DNA of 64,000 nucleotides, taken from positions 6,467,248 to 6,531,247 of the forward strand of contig NC_035162.2 in the NCBI RefSeq assembly GCF_001659605.2. The letters run 5' to 3'. Positions 11,961 through 23,399 of this stretch are shown here, piece by piece. The translations under genes were made by a program, and so were the position numbers. The stretch is from Manihot esculenta. Taxonomy: Eukaryota > Streptophyta > Magnoliopsida > Malpighiales > Euphorbiaceae. Position 1 is the first letter of the stretch. Each line of letters opens with the position of its first letter. Below the pieces are notes generated by a model, which worked only from the letters and a program-made list of their open reading frames with translations, did not search any database and was not told the DNA's origin.

Positions 11961-13620
11961 AGACTTGGTCACTGGGGCTGCCCTCAACTCATCCCTCCTT
12001 TTCAATCTCAACTCCTTCCTCTTCAAGGAAGATGCCGTCTATTTAAGAAAAGTCTTCAAAAGAAAATCATTTCACCAGCTCCTTTTTTACCGAGTCTTGA
12101 CCTTGTATGAATATCTCCCCTCCTTGGGCCACCGTCTCCTGCAGTTTCGCCTCAAGCTCAGCAAACCTGGTAGAAGTAGCCCGGGCCTCCTTAGCTTGAG
12201 CTTGAAGCTCTAGGACTTGGCGATGCAACAGGTCACCTGTTCCTTGGCAGTCTTTGCCCGATTTTCAAGGACCAGCTTGAAAGGATTGGCCTCATTCAGC
12301 TTAGCCTGGAGCTTATCCACTGATTTTAGAGTCTCCTCTATGGTGCCCTGCACTTCATCGACCTAAGTCTTCAACCTCAAGCACTCCTCAACCAAGAGCC
12401 TCCTATCTGTCTATCGGGTGCCAAAATCCTGCCTCAAGTCTTTATGATGCTCCTTGGCCACATAAGCACAGAGGGCACAGTTCAAGGTGGAGTGCATGAC
12501 ATTATCAAAAAGCTTGTCTGTCTAGAACTCATTTAAGCAGTGGCGATCCGCGGGCCTCAGGGCACTTTTGATTAATAAGAGGTCTAGAGTGGGATCATTG
12601 AGAAGTGAGGGTGCTTGGTTTAGCGCCAACGTCAGCTGTTGGATGCTTGGAGGCCACGAGAACTCAACCCCCATGCTTGTAGGAGCAGAATCAGATGGAG
12701 TGGGACAGCAGCAGGAATCTCAGAAGCTGGGGCAGAAGCATGATAGCTTCTTCTACGGGGTGAGCGCTCTTAGCAGGGGGACTAGTATCATCGCAACAGC
12801 CTTGCCTTTACGGGCAGCATGCGCTACTTTAACAAATTTGCTTCTCGATCCAGCTCTATCTGCAAAAAAATAAGAGTAAATAAGCAAGATAATTTGAAAT
12901 TTAAAAAGGGCAGAAAAAAAGTACCCTGATATCTAGTGAGGGAGGTGTCGTCTCCAAGGCTAGGGAGGCTAGACAGGTGAGAATCCCGAGTCTGGCTTGC
13001 CTGAAAGACTCTGCCATAGCAAAATGGCTCTCCTCACTGCCTGGGTAATATCAATTTTCTTTAGAGATTTAGCCATTGTTAAAAGAAAGGCCAAAGCCTC
13101 ATCCTCCTCTCTCCTTTGTGGGATCCCATCCTTCCTCAGTTTCACCCAAAAGTGCCAAACTTGTTTGCAAGCGCCCAAAACCCTCAGGCATTCAGTGATA
13201 AAGGATAAAAAATTTATTTTTTAACCACTTCAATGAAGAAGGTATGCGATCAAACATGGTCAAATATTTTCTCCTGCTAAAATATTAAAATTGTTTATTT
13301 TTGCTGGTACCCAGCTGGTATAGTTAGAAAAACAAGGTAATGCTGGGTTTAATATGATTATTAAGGCAAACGAACTTGAAGGCCATCAAGATTCTCCATA
13401 TATTGAGGTGCAATTAGGCAATCGAAAACTTATGAAACCAAAGAATATCAATAAAAAATAGGTCTATAGAGAATAAAAAACTCGCCTCTAGTTGCTCCTT
13501 GAAGACCATGATGGTGTCTTCCATAAGAATCAAGTCATTCATGCGAAGGCAAGAAGAAGGGGCAAAGACGGGAAAGGTCTATCGAGGGAATTGGTCTGTA
13601 TCATAAAGGCGTTCTATATC
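11961..13620 (-). pseudogene. Antisense coding remnant in element C (coiled-coil / plant transposon-like)
   Basis: The minus strand shows broken but protein-like sequence opposite in direction to the gag remnant. At about 12110-12480 it has a heptad-like, Glu/Lys/Gln/Leu-rich stretch (for example KSVDKLQAKLNEANPFKLVL) suggesting a coiled coil. At 12969-13178 an open stretch contains EALAFLLTMAKSLKKIDITQ, and at about 13400-13560 there is NDLILMEDTIMVFKEQLEA. Stops and shifts interrupt it repeatedly. Some Tat-lineage elements (Ogre/Grande type) carry an extra antisense gene near the 3' LTR, and this position fits, but the identity is inferred. Confidence 0.5.
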
Positions 13621-14133
13621 CTGCTTCGTTAGGGCAGAGGGGATGTCACTAATAGATCTACTCTCGCTTTCTGGAGCCTCCCTCATGGAATGATGAGGCC
13701 GGGGCACGAATGGGACCGTCAAAAGAGAAGATTGAAGCAGAATCTCTATTAGGGGTAAGAGAAGAGAAAATATTCCTGTTTATCTTGAAGAGGAAAAAGA
13801 AAATAGAAATTACCATAAGAAGTATAAACGGAAAAGAAGATGCAACCGAGTCTTTCTAAAAGCATAAGATCACAGGTGAAAGCAAAAGTGATATTTGAGG
13901 TAGAAGAAGGGTTCTTATAAGACAGTTTTGATGGTAGACTTTAAATGTGATACGATAAGCAGGGTAGTAATCATTAAGGGGCTAGATAGGTGAAACGACA
14001 TGGGCATCAAAAAATCAATCTCAGTAGGAAACGTGCCCCAAATCTCGAGAATAACTATCTCTTTCGAATTTAAATATTCAAAGACCAGCGGGAGGACTTC
14101 TGATACTACATAATAATTGCTCAAAATAAGTAA

Positions 14134-14658
14134 TGAGTTGTCACCACAAGATAGGGTCATGTGACAAGAATCTGATAAGAAGGAAACGTGGTCCAGCCCG
14201 AGGAAAGAATGACCCAGACACATCAAACATCCGGTTCATCATCAAACTTGCCATTTTCTCGACAAGGCGAGTTTTGGTATAAAGTTACCGTTATAAGGCA
14301 CAGTCTAGCGTATTCCCATTTTGTCTGTAATCACGAGATTACCAATCTTTCAACTAGCGATATCTCTTATCAAACAGTCGGATATATCATCGCCGGATTA
14401 TCAAAAAATACTATATTTATTTCATCTTCTTATAATATAAAAGTAGATGAATCACAGATGCAGCAGAATAGTACGTTATTCTATAGTACTATTGAAGTTC
14501 TAAACAATTCATTACACTTATATTTTCAGTATATTAACTTAAGCGTTAGAATGACTGCCGTAGAGACCCACCATCCACATTTTATTCTTTGCAGGTCTAA
14601 GCCAATCACAGCGTAATTTCTTTCGGGCCATATCATTAATTTAATTTTTGCAATATTA
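14134..14658 (+). repeat. Right LTR-like direct repeat of element C
   Basis: Direct repeat of 8609-9140, about 525 bp, beginning TGTCACCACAAGATAG. The homology is clear from GTCATGTGACAAG onward and ends near GCAATATTA, matching ACAACATCA at the inner edge of the left copy. The many differences between the copies show that element C is old. The TATAAAA-like string at about 14436 is in the plus orientation, consistent with a plus-strand element. Confidence 0.72.
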
Positions 14659-14853
14659 TTTACTAATTAAAATTATATAATTGTTTTAATTTTACCAATG
14701 ATAATGGCAGCTTGAAAGATTATAATGTCTAAAGTGCTATGAGAATTTTAATAAAAAAAGAGTGGAAAAATGTAATCACAAAATTATATTTCATTAATTT
14801 TAAGTCAATAATAGACAAATTTTTAATAATATGTTGAAAACAAGTTTAGAGTG
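14659..14853. other. AT-rich spacer between element C and solo LTR D
   Basis: About 195 bp of AT-rich unique-looking DNA. I see no feature in it. Confidence 0.5.
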
Positions 14854-15823
14854 TGATAGAGTATATTTTAGTCCATTTTATCATTATATTATTGATGTTT
14901 ATTTACATATTTTCTGCCTAATTTTGTGGTTTTAATCATGTTTTGCAGATAATAGGTGTAAAGAGACAATCTGGAGAAAATGCTCTTAAAACTGCCAAAA
15001 AGTGCTAAATATGGAAATTGCCAAAAAAAATAAAGTTTTCAAATAATGAAATTTTTCAGAAAAGGAAAGTTTTCAAACAAGGAAAGTGCAGAAGCAAAAG
15101 CAAATAAGGAAAGCTCAGTCAGAAGATTATTTGAAATTCAAATCGCAGATCTTCCTTTCCTTGTTCAAAGATGTGCACACACTGCAGCAGTCAAATCTTC
15201 CTATTTAGGCAGCAAGATTTCATGAAAACGCACTTGCCTCTTATGCGTTCAACATTCAAAATTCAAACAAAGGCTCCACTTAAAAAGGAAAGACTGGACA
15301 GATTCACTTTTCCTTCTGCATTCAATGACCGCGGCCACCTTCTTTCTGCAGTCCATTCCACGTGCCACTTTCCATCTGAAGAGCAAGCGCACACTTCTTT
15401 CCTTCTGAATAATTTTGGAACGCGAATCTTTCCTTTTCAGACTCAACTTGGGCAGCAAGGGCAGCATGTAAGGACCTATGGCAACACTTTCAACTATAAA
15501 AACACACATAAGGAGCCTTCCCACAACCTTTTACACTCTCCCTTGGACACACCTGCGGGATTGCAAGTGACACAATCTCTTCTTCTTCCTTTCTTTATTT
15601 TTTGATTTTTGTTTCAGTCATGAGTGGCTGAAACTTTTTATTATAGTTGAAGATTGGTTGAAACTAAGGTTGTTTTATGGATTGTGAGATCTGAACACAC
15701 ATTGTTTGTCTTTTGGTTATTCAATATTCATACAATTCATGCTTGAAATCTATTATTACTTTGTTGTTTTAATCAAATTGGCCACTTGATTCTTGATTGC
15801 AAGGTAATTAACTGTTAGTTTGG

Positions 15824-15828
15824 ATAAT
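15824..15828. repeat. Target site duplication ATAAT, left copy (element B)
   Basis: ATAAT directly precedes the TG of the left LTR and is repeated at 25619-25623 after the CA of the right LTR. This proves a normal integration event. Confidence 0.95.
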
Positions 15829-16445
15829 TGTAACGACCCGAAAATCGGACCGCTACCGGCGCTAGGATCCGGGTCGACTTAAGGCCGCCGGGACCCGTAG
15901 CAAGCCTGACATAAAACCTGTAAACCTGTATAATCCCATACATGATCAACAATATGCATAAAAATTTAAAACTTTTCTTTCCTTTGAACATCAACCAAAC
16001 TCAACCTGTGCATAACATTAACATAACTTTGATCCCTCTGTGGGATCTCATCTGTGCCCTCAATGGGTAACATACATCTGTTGAGTTGGTTTACATAAAC
16101 ATCAGCAAAATCTCTAAGATCATGTATAAAAGGGATACAACCATCTATGGTCAAGCACATACTAACATCCATGAAACTCATTACATAACTATACTGTACT
16201 TTTACATTACAATTTGATCATGTCCATTACTAGCTATTACAAAGGCATAACTTCTTCACTCTAACCGAACTCCCGCACTATACTGTACCTGCAAGCCTGG
16301 GGGAAAAGGGAGAGGGATGAGCTAAAAGCCCAGTGAGCTGAACTATTAAAAACACATTAACACTATGCTCTATGAAATGCATCATAACACAAACATTTCA
16401 CATAAGGGTTGGGTGAACTTGTCACCAATTAGTCCAAGCTAACAT

Positions 16446-16625
16446 AGTGCCAGGCCGTAGCATGGGGTCCTGGTCTTCCTGTCATACATACATTACTCAC
16501 CATTATCCCAGGGCCTCCTCTGGGCTCCTGGTCTTCGAGTCCACAATCGTGCCAGGCCGTAGAATGGGGTCCTGGTCTTTCATTTCCGTGCCAGGCCGTA
16601 GAATGGGGTCCTGGTCTTCCTGTCA
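16446..16625. repeat. Short repeat cassette inside the LTR (GTGCCAGGCCGTAG units)
   Basis: Three units of the type GTGCCAGGCCGTAGAATGGG plus TCCTGGTCTT and one diverged unit (CCCAGGGCCTCCTCTGGGC) are spaced roughly 40-60 bp apart. The same block occurs in the other LTR (24017-24196) and in the solo LTR (4260-4440). Each unit has short inverted CCAGG/CCTGG arms. The function is unknown. Confidence 0.85.
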
Positions 16626-16977
16626 TGGACTAATTGGGTCATCCAACATTCACCCACATCAACAACAATAGATGCAATGCGGCATATTCGTGAAGCTAAT
16701 GAAATCATCCTATTGCATAATCATGATGCATGAAACATGATAAAACATTTAATTTAAAAGAGTAAGTTTAGTTCCACTCACCTCTGGCTGACTCTGACAA
16801 CACCGCAGCTGAACTCACTGCTGGGGTCCTCGGTTCCTCGGGTCCGAACCTACACAGGTGGACTCAAATGAGGGACCAAACATGCTAGAACATAACTCCA
16901 AACTACTCCCCAAAAACCCCCTAAAACATCATAAATTAACCATAAGAATACATGCATGAAATGGCTGGACAGGGCAC

Positions 16978-17165
16978 TTTCGGCGGCAGGTTCGGCGGCC
17001 GAAAGTCCCTCCAGAGACGAAAGTCAGGCAGGTTCGGCGGCACCTTCGGCGGCCGAAAGTGCCAGACAGAGACGAAAGTCTCTTTTCGGGGGCACCTTCG
17101 GCAGCCGAATGCTGCCTCCACAAAAGGGGTTCGGCGGCCGAAACTCCCTTCGGCTGCCGAACCTG
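16978..17165. repeat. Palindrome array TTCGGCNGCCGAA, downstream cluster (LTR)
   Basis: At least five near-perfect copies of the 13-bp palindrome TTCGGCGGCCGAA (or with A/T at the centre) lie in under 200 bp. On the coding strand each includes GCCGCC, the core of the plant GCC box bound by ERF factors. Relative to the LTR TATA box this cluster is downstream, in the transcribed part. The equivalent block in the 5' LTR is 24549-24736. Confidence 0.85.
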
Positions 17166-17705
17166 GTTTCTGCCAAACGGGCAGAAACTTGGTTCAAACG
17201 AACCTCCTGCCTCCCAAAACCATAAATCATGCATATATCTCAACCAAAACATGCATACAAGTTCCTAGGGGCCTCAAACATACATATACCCCATCTACAA
17301 CACTTCAATCACACACAAACAAGCTACATTGTTCAAAACATCAATATATACCCATAACATCAACATATAACCTAACATGCATTTCTACCCATAGATCTTG
17401 CATAAAACTTATTAAAAACCCATAAGGAGCTTAAGATCGGCTCTTACCTCTTGAAGATCGAGAGGAAGACGACCTAAACTTGGAGATCCACGGAAATGAG
17501 CTCCTGAGTTCCCAAAGCTCCAAAACTTGTTTCAAAAGCTTAAATCTTCAAAACCAAGTGAAAACAAGTGAGAATATTGAAAGATTTAGAGGAAGAACAT
17601 TGAAAATGGGTGAGGGACGGCGGGAAGCTCACCTTGGCCGAAAATAGGGGAAAAAAGCTCGCCCGTTTTCGGCTAAGGGACCCTTTTATAGTGGCTGGCC
17701 AGACC

Positions 17706-17875
17706 ACGTTCGGGGGCCGAATGTGCCTCCGCATCCTTGCAAATGTTCGGCGGCCAAACTTCACTTTCGGCGGCCGAACCTTTACTTCCCTCACTCATGC
17801 TTTCGGGGGCCTAACGTGCCTCCAAAACGCATGCATGTTCGGCGGCCGAACTTGACTTTCGGCGGCCGAACCTGG
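17706..17875. repeat. Palindrome array TTCGGCGGCCGAA, upstream (U3) cluster
   Basis: Further copies and variants (TTCGGGGGCCGAA, TTTCGGCGGCCGAAC) lie immediately upstream, in the coding-strand sense, of the TATA box at 17681-17690. The equivalent block in the 5' LTR is about 25277-25446, adjacent to the TATA box at 25252-25261, where it could act as a promoter-proximal element. Confidence 0.85.
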
Positions 17876-18047
17876 GTTTTCCTCTAAAGACTTTTCTTGT
17901 AAAAACTCATTTAATTTCATACTTAAAATCATAAAACACCTTAAAACATTTTTATAAAACATGATTCTACCCTTCTAGAGGTCTCCGACATCCGAGATTC
18001 CACCGGACGGTAGGAATCCCGATACCGGAGTCTAGCCGGGTATTACA

Positions 18048-18060
18048 TTCTCCCCCCCTT
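18048..18060 (-). promoter_or_regulatory. Polypurine tract of element B
   Basis: The minus strand reads AAGGGGGGGAGAA directly against the 3' LTR start (TGTAATACC). This is the plus-strand primer used in reverse transcription and it confirms element orientation. Confidence 0.9.
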
Positions 18061-18143
18061 AAGAACATTCGTCCCCGAATGTTCCTCAACTAGCACATGC
18101 ATAGCAATCAACATAACATACATACAACACATAGAGACTAACC

Positions 18144-21100
18144 TCAAAAGAGATGAGGATATTGCCGGAGCATGGACTCCCGTGTCTCCCAAGTACATTC
18201 TTCTATATTGTGGTGGTTCCACAGGACTTTCACCATCGGGATTTCCTTGTTCCTTAGCTTTCTGATCTGGGTGTCTAAGATCCGTATTGGCTGCTCAACA
18301 TAGGTGAGATCCTCTTGGATCTCCACATCAGGCTCACTAAGAACCTTGCCCGGATCTGACACGAACTTTCTTAACATAGAAACATGGAAAACCGGATGGA
18401 TTCTCTCCATTGAAGCAGGTAAATCCAGCTTGTACGATACATTCCCAATCTTTTGCAAGACTTCGAAGGGTCCGATGTATCGCGGAGCCAGCTTACCCTT
18501 TTTCCCGAACCGAACCACTCCTTTCATTGGAGACACTCTGAGCAATACCAGATCCCCCTCCTGAAATTCTACTAGTCTTCTGCGGATGTCTGCATAACTC
18601 TTCTGTCTGCTTGCAGCTGTCTTGATTCTTTCTCTGATCATGGGCACCACCCTGCTGGTGATCTCTACTAGCTCGGGTCCTGCTAAGGACCTCTCTCCTA
18701 CCTCTTCCCAGCAAACAGGTGATCTGCACTTCCTTCCATATAAAGCTTCATATGGAGCCATCCCGATGCTAGCATGATGACTGTTATTGTAGGCGAACTC
18801 CACCAAAGGTAGATGCTGCCTTCAAGAACCGCCAAAGTCCAGCACACACATTCTCAGCATATCTTCTATGGTCTGGATGGTCCTCTCTGACTGTCCGTCT
18901 GTCTGTGGATGGAAGGCAGTGCTAAAATCCAACCTAGTACCCATGGCATCCTGCAGACTCCGCCAAAACCTGGAGGTGAACTGGGGCCCTCTATCTGACA
19001 CTATGGAAACAGGAACCCCATGCAGTCTGACTATCTCATCTACGTACACCTGCGCCAACTTGTCCACAGAATAGCCACTCCTGACAGGGATGAAGTGAGC
19101 AGATTTGGTGAGTCTGTCCACAATCACCCATATGGAGTCCAATCTGTTGGACGTCGCCGGTAACCCCACTACGAAGTCCATAGCTATATTTTCCCATTTC
19201 CACTCTGGAATAGGTAGCGGGTTAAGCATTCCAGCCGGCTTCTGATGTTCCAGCTTCACCCTCTGACATATCTCGCAGGCTGACACAAACTGTGCCACTT
19301 CTTTCTTCATCGCTGGCCACCAATAAACCTTCTTTAAATCCTGATACATCTTGGTGGCTCCGGGGTGAATGCTGTATCTTGCATTATGAGCCTCTCTCAT
19401 AATGTCTCCTTTTAGCCCTATGTCATCTGGTACACACAATCGACTCCCATAGCGGAGGATCCCCTTATTGTCAAATCTGAACTCACTGTCCTTGCCTGAC
19501 TGAACAGTCCTGGCAATCTTCACTAACTCTGGGTCCTCATGCTGTTTCTGAGCCACCTGCTCCAGAAACACGGGTGTCACTTTCATCTGAGCAACCAAGG
19601 CACCTGTACCAGACAACTCCAACTGTAGACCTTCCTCAATGAGCTTGTAAAACTCCTTCACCACCGGTCTCCTCTCTGCCGTGATGTGGGATAGACTGCC
19701 TAGTGACTTCCGGCTTAGGGCGTCTGCCACGACATTCGCCTTACCCGGATGATACTGAATCCTGCAATCATAGTCACTCAGCAACTCTACCCATCTCCTC
19801 TGTCTCAAATTCAAATCTCTTTGACTCAGGATGTACTGCAGGCTTTTATGATCTGTGAAGATCTCACATTTTACCCCATAGAGGTAGTGCCTCCACATCT
19901 TGAGTGCAAAGATTACTGCTGCCATCTCAAGGTCATGCGTGGGGTAATTCAACTCATGCTTCTTCAGCTGCCTAGAAGCATAAGCAATCACCCTCTCATT
20001 CTGCATAAGCACACAACCCAGTCCCACACGGGACGCATCACAAAAGACTGTAAAGTCCTCTCCACTAGATGGCAGAGCTAAAACTGGTGCTGAAGTCAAC
20101 CTCTTCTTGAGCTCTTCAAAACTCTCTTCGCACTGGTCGGTCCACAGAAACTTCTGATTCTTCCTGGTTAGTCTGGTTAGAGGAGCTGCTATCTTTGAGA
20201 AGTCCTGTACGAACCTCCTGTAGTAACCTGCCAAACCCAAGAAACTCCTGATCTCTGTCACTGAAGTGGGTCTAGGCCAGTTAGCCACAGTCTCTGTCTT
20301 CTTGGGGTCTACCTCTATCCCATTCTCTGACACTACATGCCCCAAGAATGAAATACTCCTCAGCCAGAACTCGCACTTGGAGAACTTGGCATACAAGCCA
20401 TGTTCCCTCAGGGTCTGTAAAACCAACCGCAGATGATGGGCATGCTCCTCTGCATTCCTGGAATACACTAAGATATCATCTATGAAGACAATAACAAAGT
20501 GATCCAGGTACTGGCTAAACACTCTGTTCATGAGGTCCATGAATGCTGCAGGGGCGTTAGTTAGCCCGAACGGCATTACAAGGAACTCAAAATGCCCATA
20601 TCTGGTCCTGAAAGCTGTCTTTGGTACGTCTTCTTCCCTGATCCTCAACTGATGATACCCAGATCTCAGATCTATTTTGGAGAAACAACCCGCTCCTGCT
20701 AGCTGGTCGAATAGATCGTCGATCCTTGGCAATGGGTACTTGTTCTTGGTAGTGACTTTGTTCAACTGCCTGTAGTCGATACAAAGTCTAAGGAATCCAT
20801 CCTTCTTCCTCACAAACAGAACTGGAGCACCCCAAGGTGAGGTACTCGGTCGGATGAAGCCCTTGTCTACCAGCTCCTGCAACTGCTCCTTCAACTCTTT
20901 CAATTCTGCTGGCGCCATCCTGTAGGGAGGGATAGAGATCGGTCTGGTACCAGGCATTAACTCAATCTCGAACTCTATCTCCCTAGCAGGTGGTAACCCT
21001 GGCAGCTCGTCTGGGAACACATCTAAGAACTCTCTAACCACTGGCACCGAGGCGGGCTCTCTAATCTGACTATTTAGCTCTCTCACGTGAGCCAAATACC

Positions 21101-23126
21101 CCTGACATCCCTTCCTAAGCAACCTACGAGCCTGAAGAGCTGAGATCATACCTCTAGGTGTACCCCTCCTGTCTCCTCTGAAGACAACCTCTGATCCATC
21201 CTGACCTCTGAACCTGACTACCTTGTCCCTGCAGTCCAAGGTAGCACCATGGGTAGATAACCAGTCCATCCCTAGAATGACGTCAAAATCTGTCAAATCT
21301 AGAACCACAAGGTCGGCGGACATGCATCTCCCCTCAACAAACACAGGACTACACTGACAGACTGACTCTGCCACTGATGGATCACACTTGGGTCCACTGA
21401 CCCAGAGAGGACACTCTAACTCAGAGATCATCAACCCCAACCTCTGTACGGCTCTCGGAGCAATAAATGAATGAGATGCACCAGGGTCCATCAATGCATA
21501 TACATCCGAACATCCAATGACGAGATTACCTGCCACCACGGTGTTGGATGCGTCTGCCTCCTGCTGTGTCATTGTGAAGATCCGTGCTGGGGCTGACGGA
21601 CCTTCACCTCTGAAACCCGCTGAAGAAGAGGCTGCTCCTCTCCCTCTGCCTCTGCCACTGGCCTGAGTCATGGCTGGAGCTGCTGGCTGCGCTACACTGC
21701 CTGAAGCTGTCTGCTGGGACTGAGCCATCGGGACTGCTCTTGGACAATCTCGAGCCATATGCCCCTCCTGACCACATCTGAAACAGGCGTTCGTCCCAAA
21801 CCGACATACTCCCCTGTGTGGCTTACCACACCTCGCACAAACTGCATTATCTGCACCAGAGCTTGAGCCACTCCCAAATCCCAGACTGGACTTGACTTTA
21901 CTCCAGAACTTATTCTTCTTACCCTTGGGTTTACCCCATCTCTTGCTGCCTGAAGCTGCTGCACTAAGGGTAGAGGGATCTAACTTTCCCCCTCCCGGAG
22001 TTTTAGAACCCGAAGCTTGTGCCACTGTCTGCTTAACTGTCCCCTGAACGATGGCACTAGCCTCCATTCTCCTAGCCATGTCTACTATGGCGTGAAAACT
22101 CTCTCTATCTGCTGACTGTACCAAGGAGGAATATCTGGGATGGAGCTTCATGATATACCTCCTCGACTTCTTCTGGTCTGTGCTAAGGTCTTGCCCTGCA
22201 AATGGCAGCAACTCCATAAACCTGTCGGTATATTCGTCTACACTCATGTCATCAGTTTGCCTCAACTGCTCGAATTCTATCATCTTCAATTCCCTTGAAC
22301 TATCAGGGAAAGCCCATCCTGCAAACTCATTTGCAAATTCTTCCCAAGTCATGCTGTCCACTCTCGGGTTCACATAATTCTTGAACCACTCCCGTGCCTT
22401 TTTGCACTTAAGCGTGAACCCGGCCATCTGAATGGCTCTACTGTCATCCGCCCCTATCTCATCTGTAATTGCCTTGACCCGCTCCAAGTACACAAACGGA
22501 TCATTACCGGTTTCAAACTGGGGAGCACCCAGCTTCATATAGTCTGTCATCTTAACCTTGCTCCCACTGGCTGAGCTAGGTCTAGGTGGTTGAGCAACTG
22601 GGGCTGCTGGTTCTGTAGGTGGTGGAGATGGTGCAACATTTTCTGAGGTAGGATTTGCTGGATTTGGATAATAGGGTGGAGGTGGATACATTGGGTACTG
22701 AGAGTACGGTGGGTAGTATGGTGGGTATGGCATCTGTGTGGGATAAGGGGTGAAACTAGGGTAATCCGATGTACCTCCCATCGAATACCCTGGATGGTGT
22801 GAATAGGGTGGGTAGTGAGGTGGCTGTACATAACTCGAGGCCTGAGCGCCTCCTTCTGATTCTCCCATGCCTTCTTCCGGCATGCTCACACCGAGACTGC
22901 CATCCCTCCTCTGATCTACTTCCATATCCTCAGACGCTCCTCCTTGCACTGTTCCTCTTACTGATCTGCTTCTACCCAGATCCAAAGACCTTCTAGGGTC
23001 TCTTGCTACTCTGTCCCTGTTGGACCTGCTAGACATTGCCCTAGGCAATGCTGGAGGACGGGCGCTCATGCCCTCATCCTCAGGTGGTACTCCAGTCAAT
23101 CTTGCTGATCGACGAGTTCCTCTCAT
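18144..23126 (-). pseudogene. gag-pol polyprotein of element B with one in-frame stop in integrase
   Basis: One continuous minus-strand frame of 1661 codons starts at the ATG at 23126-23124 ([10 protein letters not shown]; an upstream in-frame GTG is less likely) and ends at the TGA at 18144-18146. Order with approximate residues: Pro/Tyr-rich region and gag core (about 195-350), two Cys/His knuckles (about 428-461), protease DPGASHSF (about 545), RT with LCIDYRQLN (about 780) and FIDDILVYS (about 876), RNase H (CDAS about 1027), integrase zinc finger (about 1245-1290), integrase core with the D, D (SDRGPQF) and E (GQSERT) residues (about 1313-1412), and a chromodomain-like C-end (about 1612-1659). 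The only break is a TGA at 18822-18824 in a GGS-stop-RQHLPL context, where related integrases usually carry Trp. The frame is otherwise intact, so loss of function is recent. Confidence 0.93.
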
Positions 23127-23399
23127 CCTGTTTTCTGAAAAACAGTACACAACACATAAACATTAGCATTATATGGTTCATGTGGGCACACATGAACCCT
23201 CATCACATACATCACATATCATAGCATATCATTAATGCGCATGCATACAGTCATGGCATTTCACATCATCATGCAAGACAGGACTCCACATCCTATCCTA
23301 GTGGACATGATCTTTTCCTATTGTGCTTGACCTTCTATAACATCTATGAGCCCGACACTCTAGGTCCGACCATATGAACCTAGGGCTTTGATACCATTC
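23127..23399 (-). other. Leader of element B between 5' LTR and gag
   Basis: A non-coding leader of about 270 nt that includes the primer binding site. The same leader is preserved in element A at 5951-6211, so it is a constant part of the family. Confidence 0.8.
23384..23396 (-). promoter_or_regulatory. Primer binding site of element B
   Basis: The minus strand reads TGGTATCAAAGCC three bases inside the 5' LTR. It matches the tRNA-Met initiator PBS (TGGTATCAGAGCC, present exactly in element A) with one G-to-A difference. Confidence 0.88.

Larger units (their letters stand above)
15829..18047 (-). repeat. 3' LTR of element B (2219 bp)
   Basis: Plus-strand edges are TGTAACGACC at 15829 and TATTACA ending at 18047. 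It is nearly identical to 23400-25618. It contains short repeat blocks at 16446-16625, palindrome arrays at about 16978-17165 and 17706-17875, and a TATA box on the minus strand at 17681-17690. Numerous small reading frames inside it are by-products of the GC-rich arrays and are not genes. Confidence 0.95.

Noticed and set aside
14188..14616. 142-codon frame in element C
   Set aside because: It coincides with the right LTR-like repeat. The left repeat does not keep the frame.
15171..15605. 144-codon plus-strand frame
   Set aside because: It lies inside solo LTR D, has no recognisable domain and is best explained as chance in LTR sequence.
16952..17425. Overlapping reading frames across the LTR palindrome arrays (also 24523-24996, 4767-5067, 7311-7754)
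   Set aside because: They appear in several frames and both strands because GC-rich palindromes lack stops. No protein family fits and they lie in LTR DNA.
23127..23150. Earlier start for element B gag-pol
   Set aside because: The extra eight codons begin with GTG. The MRG start at 23126 is conserved in element A.
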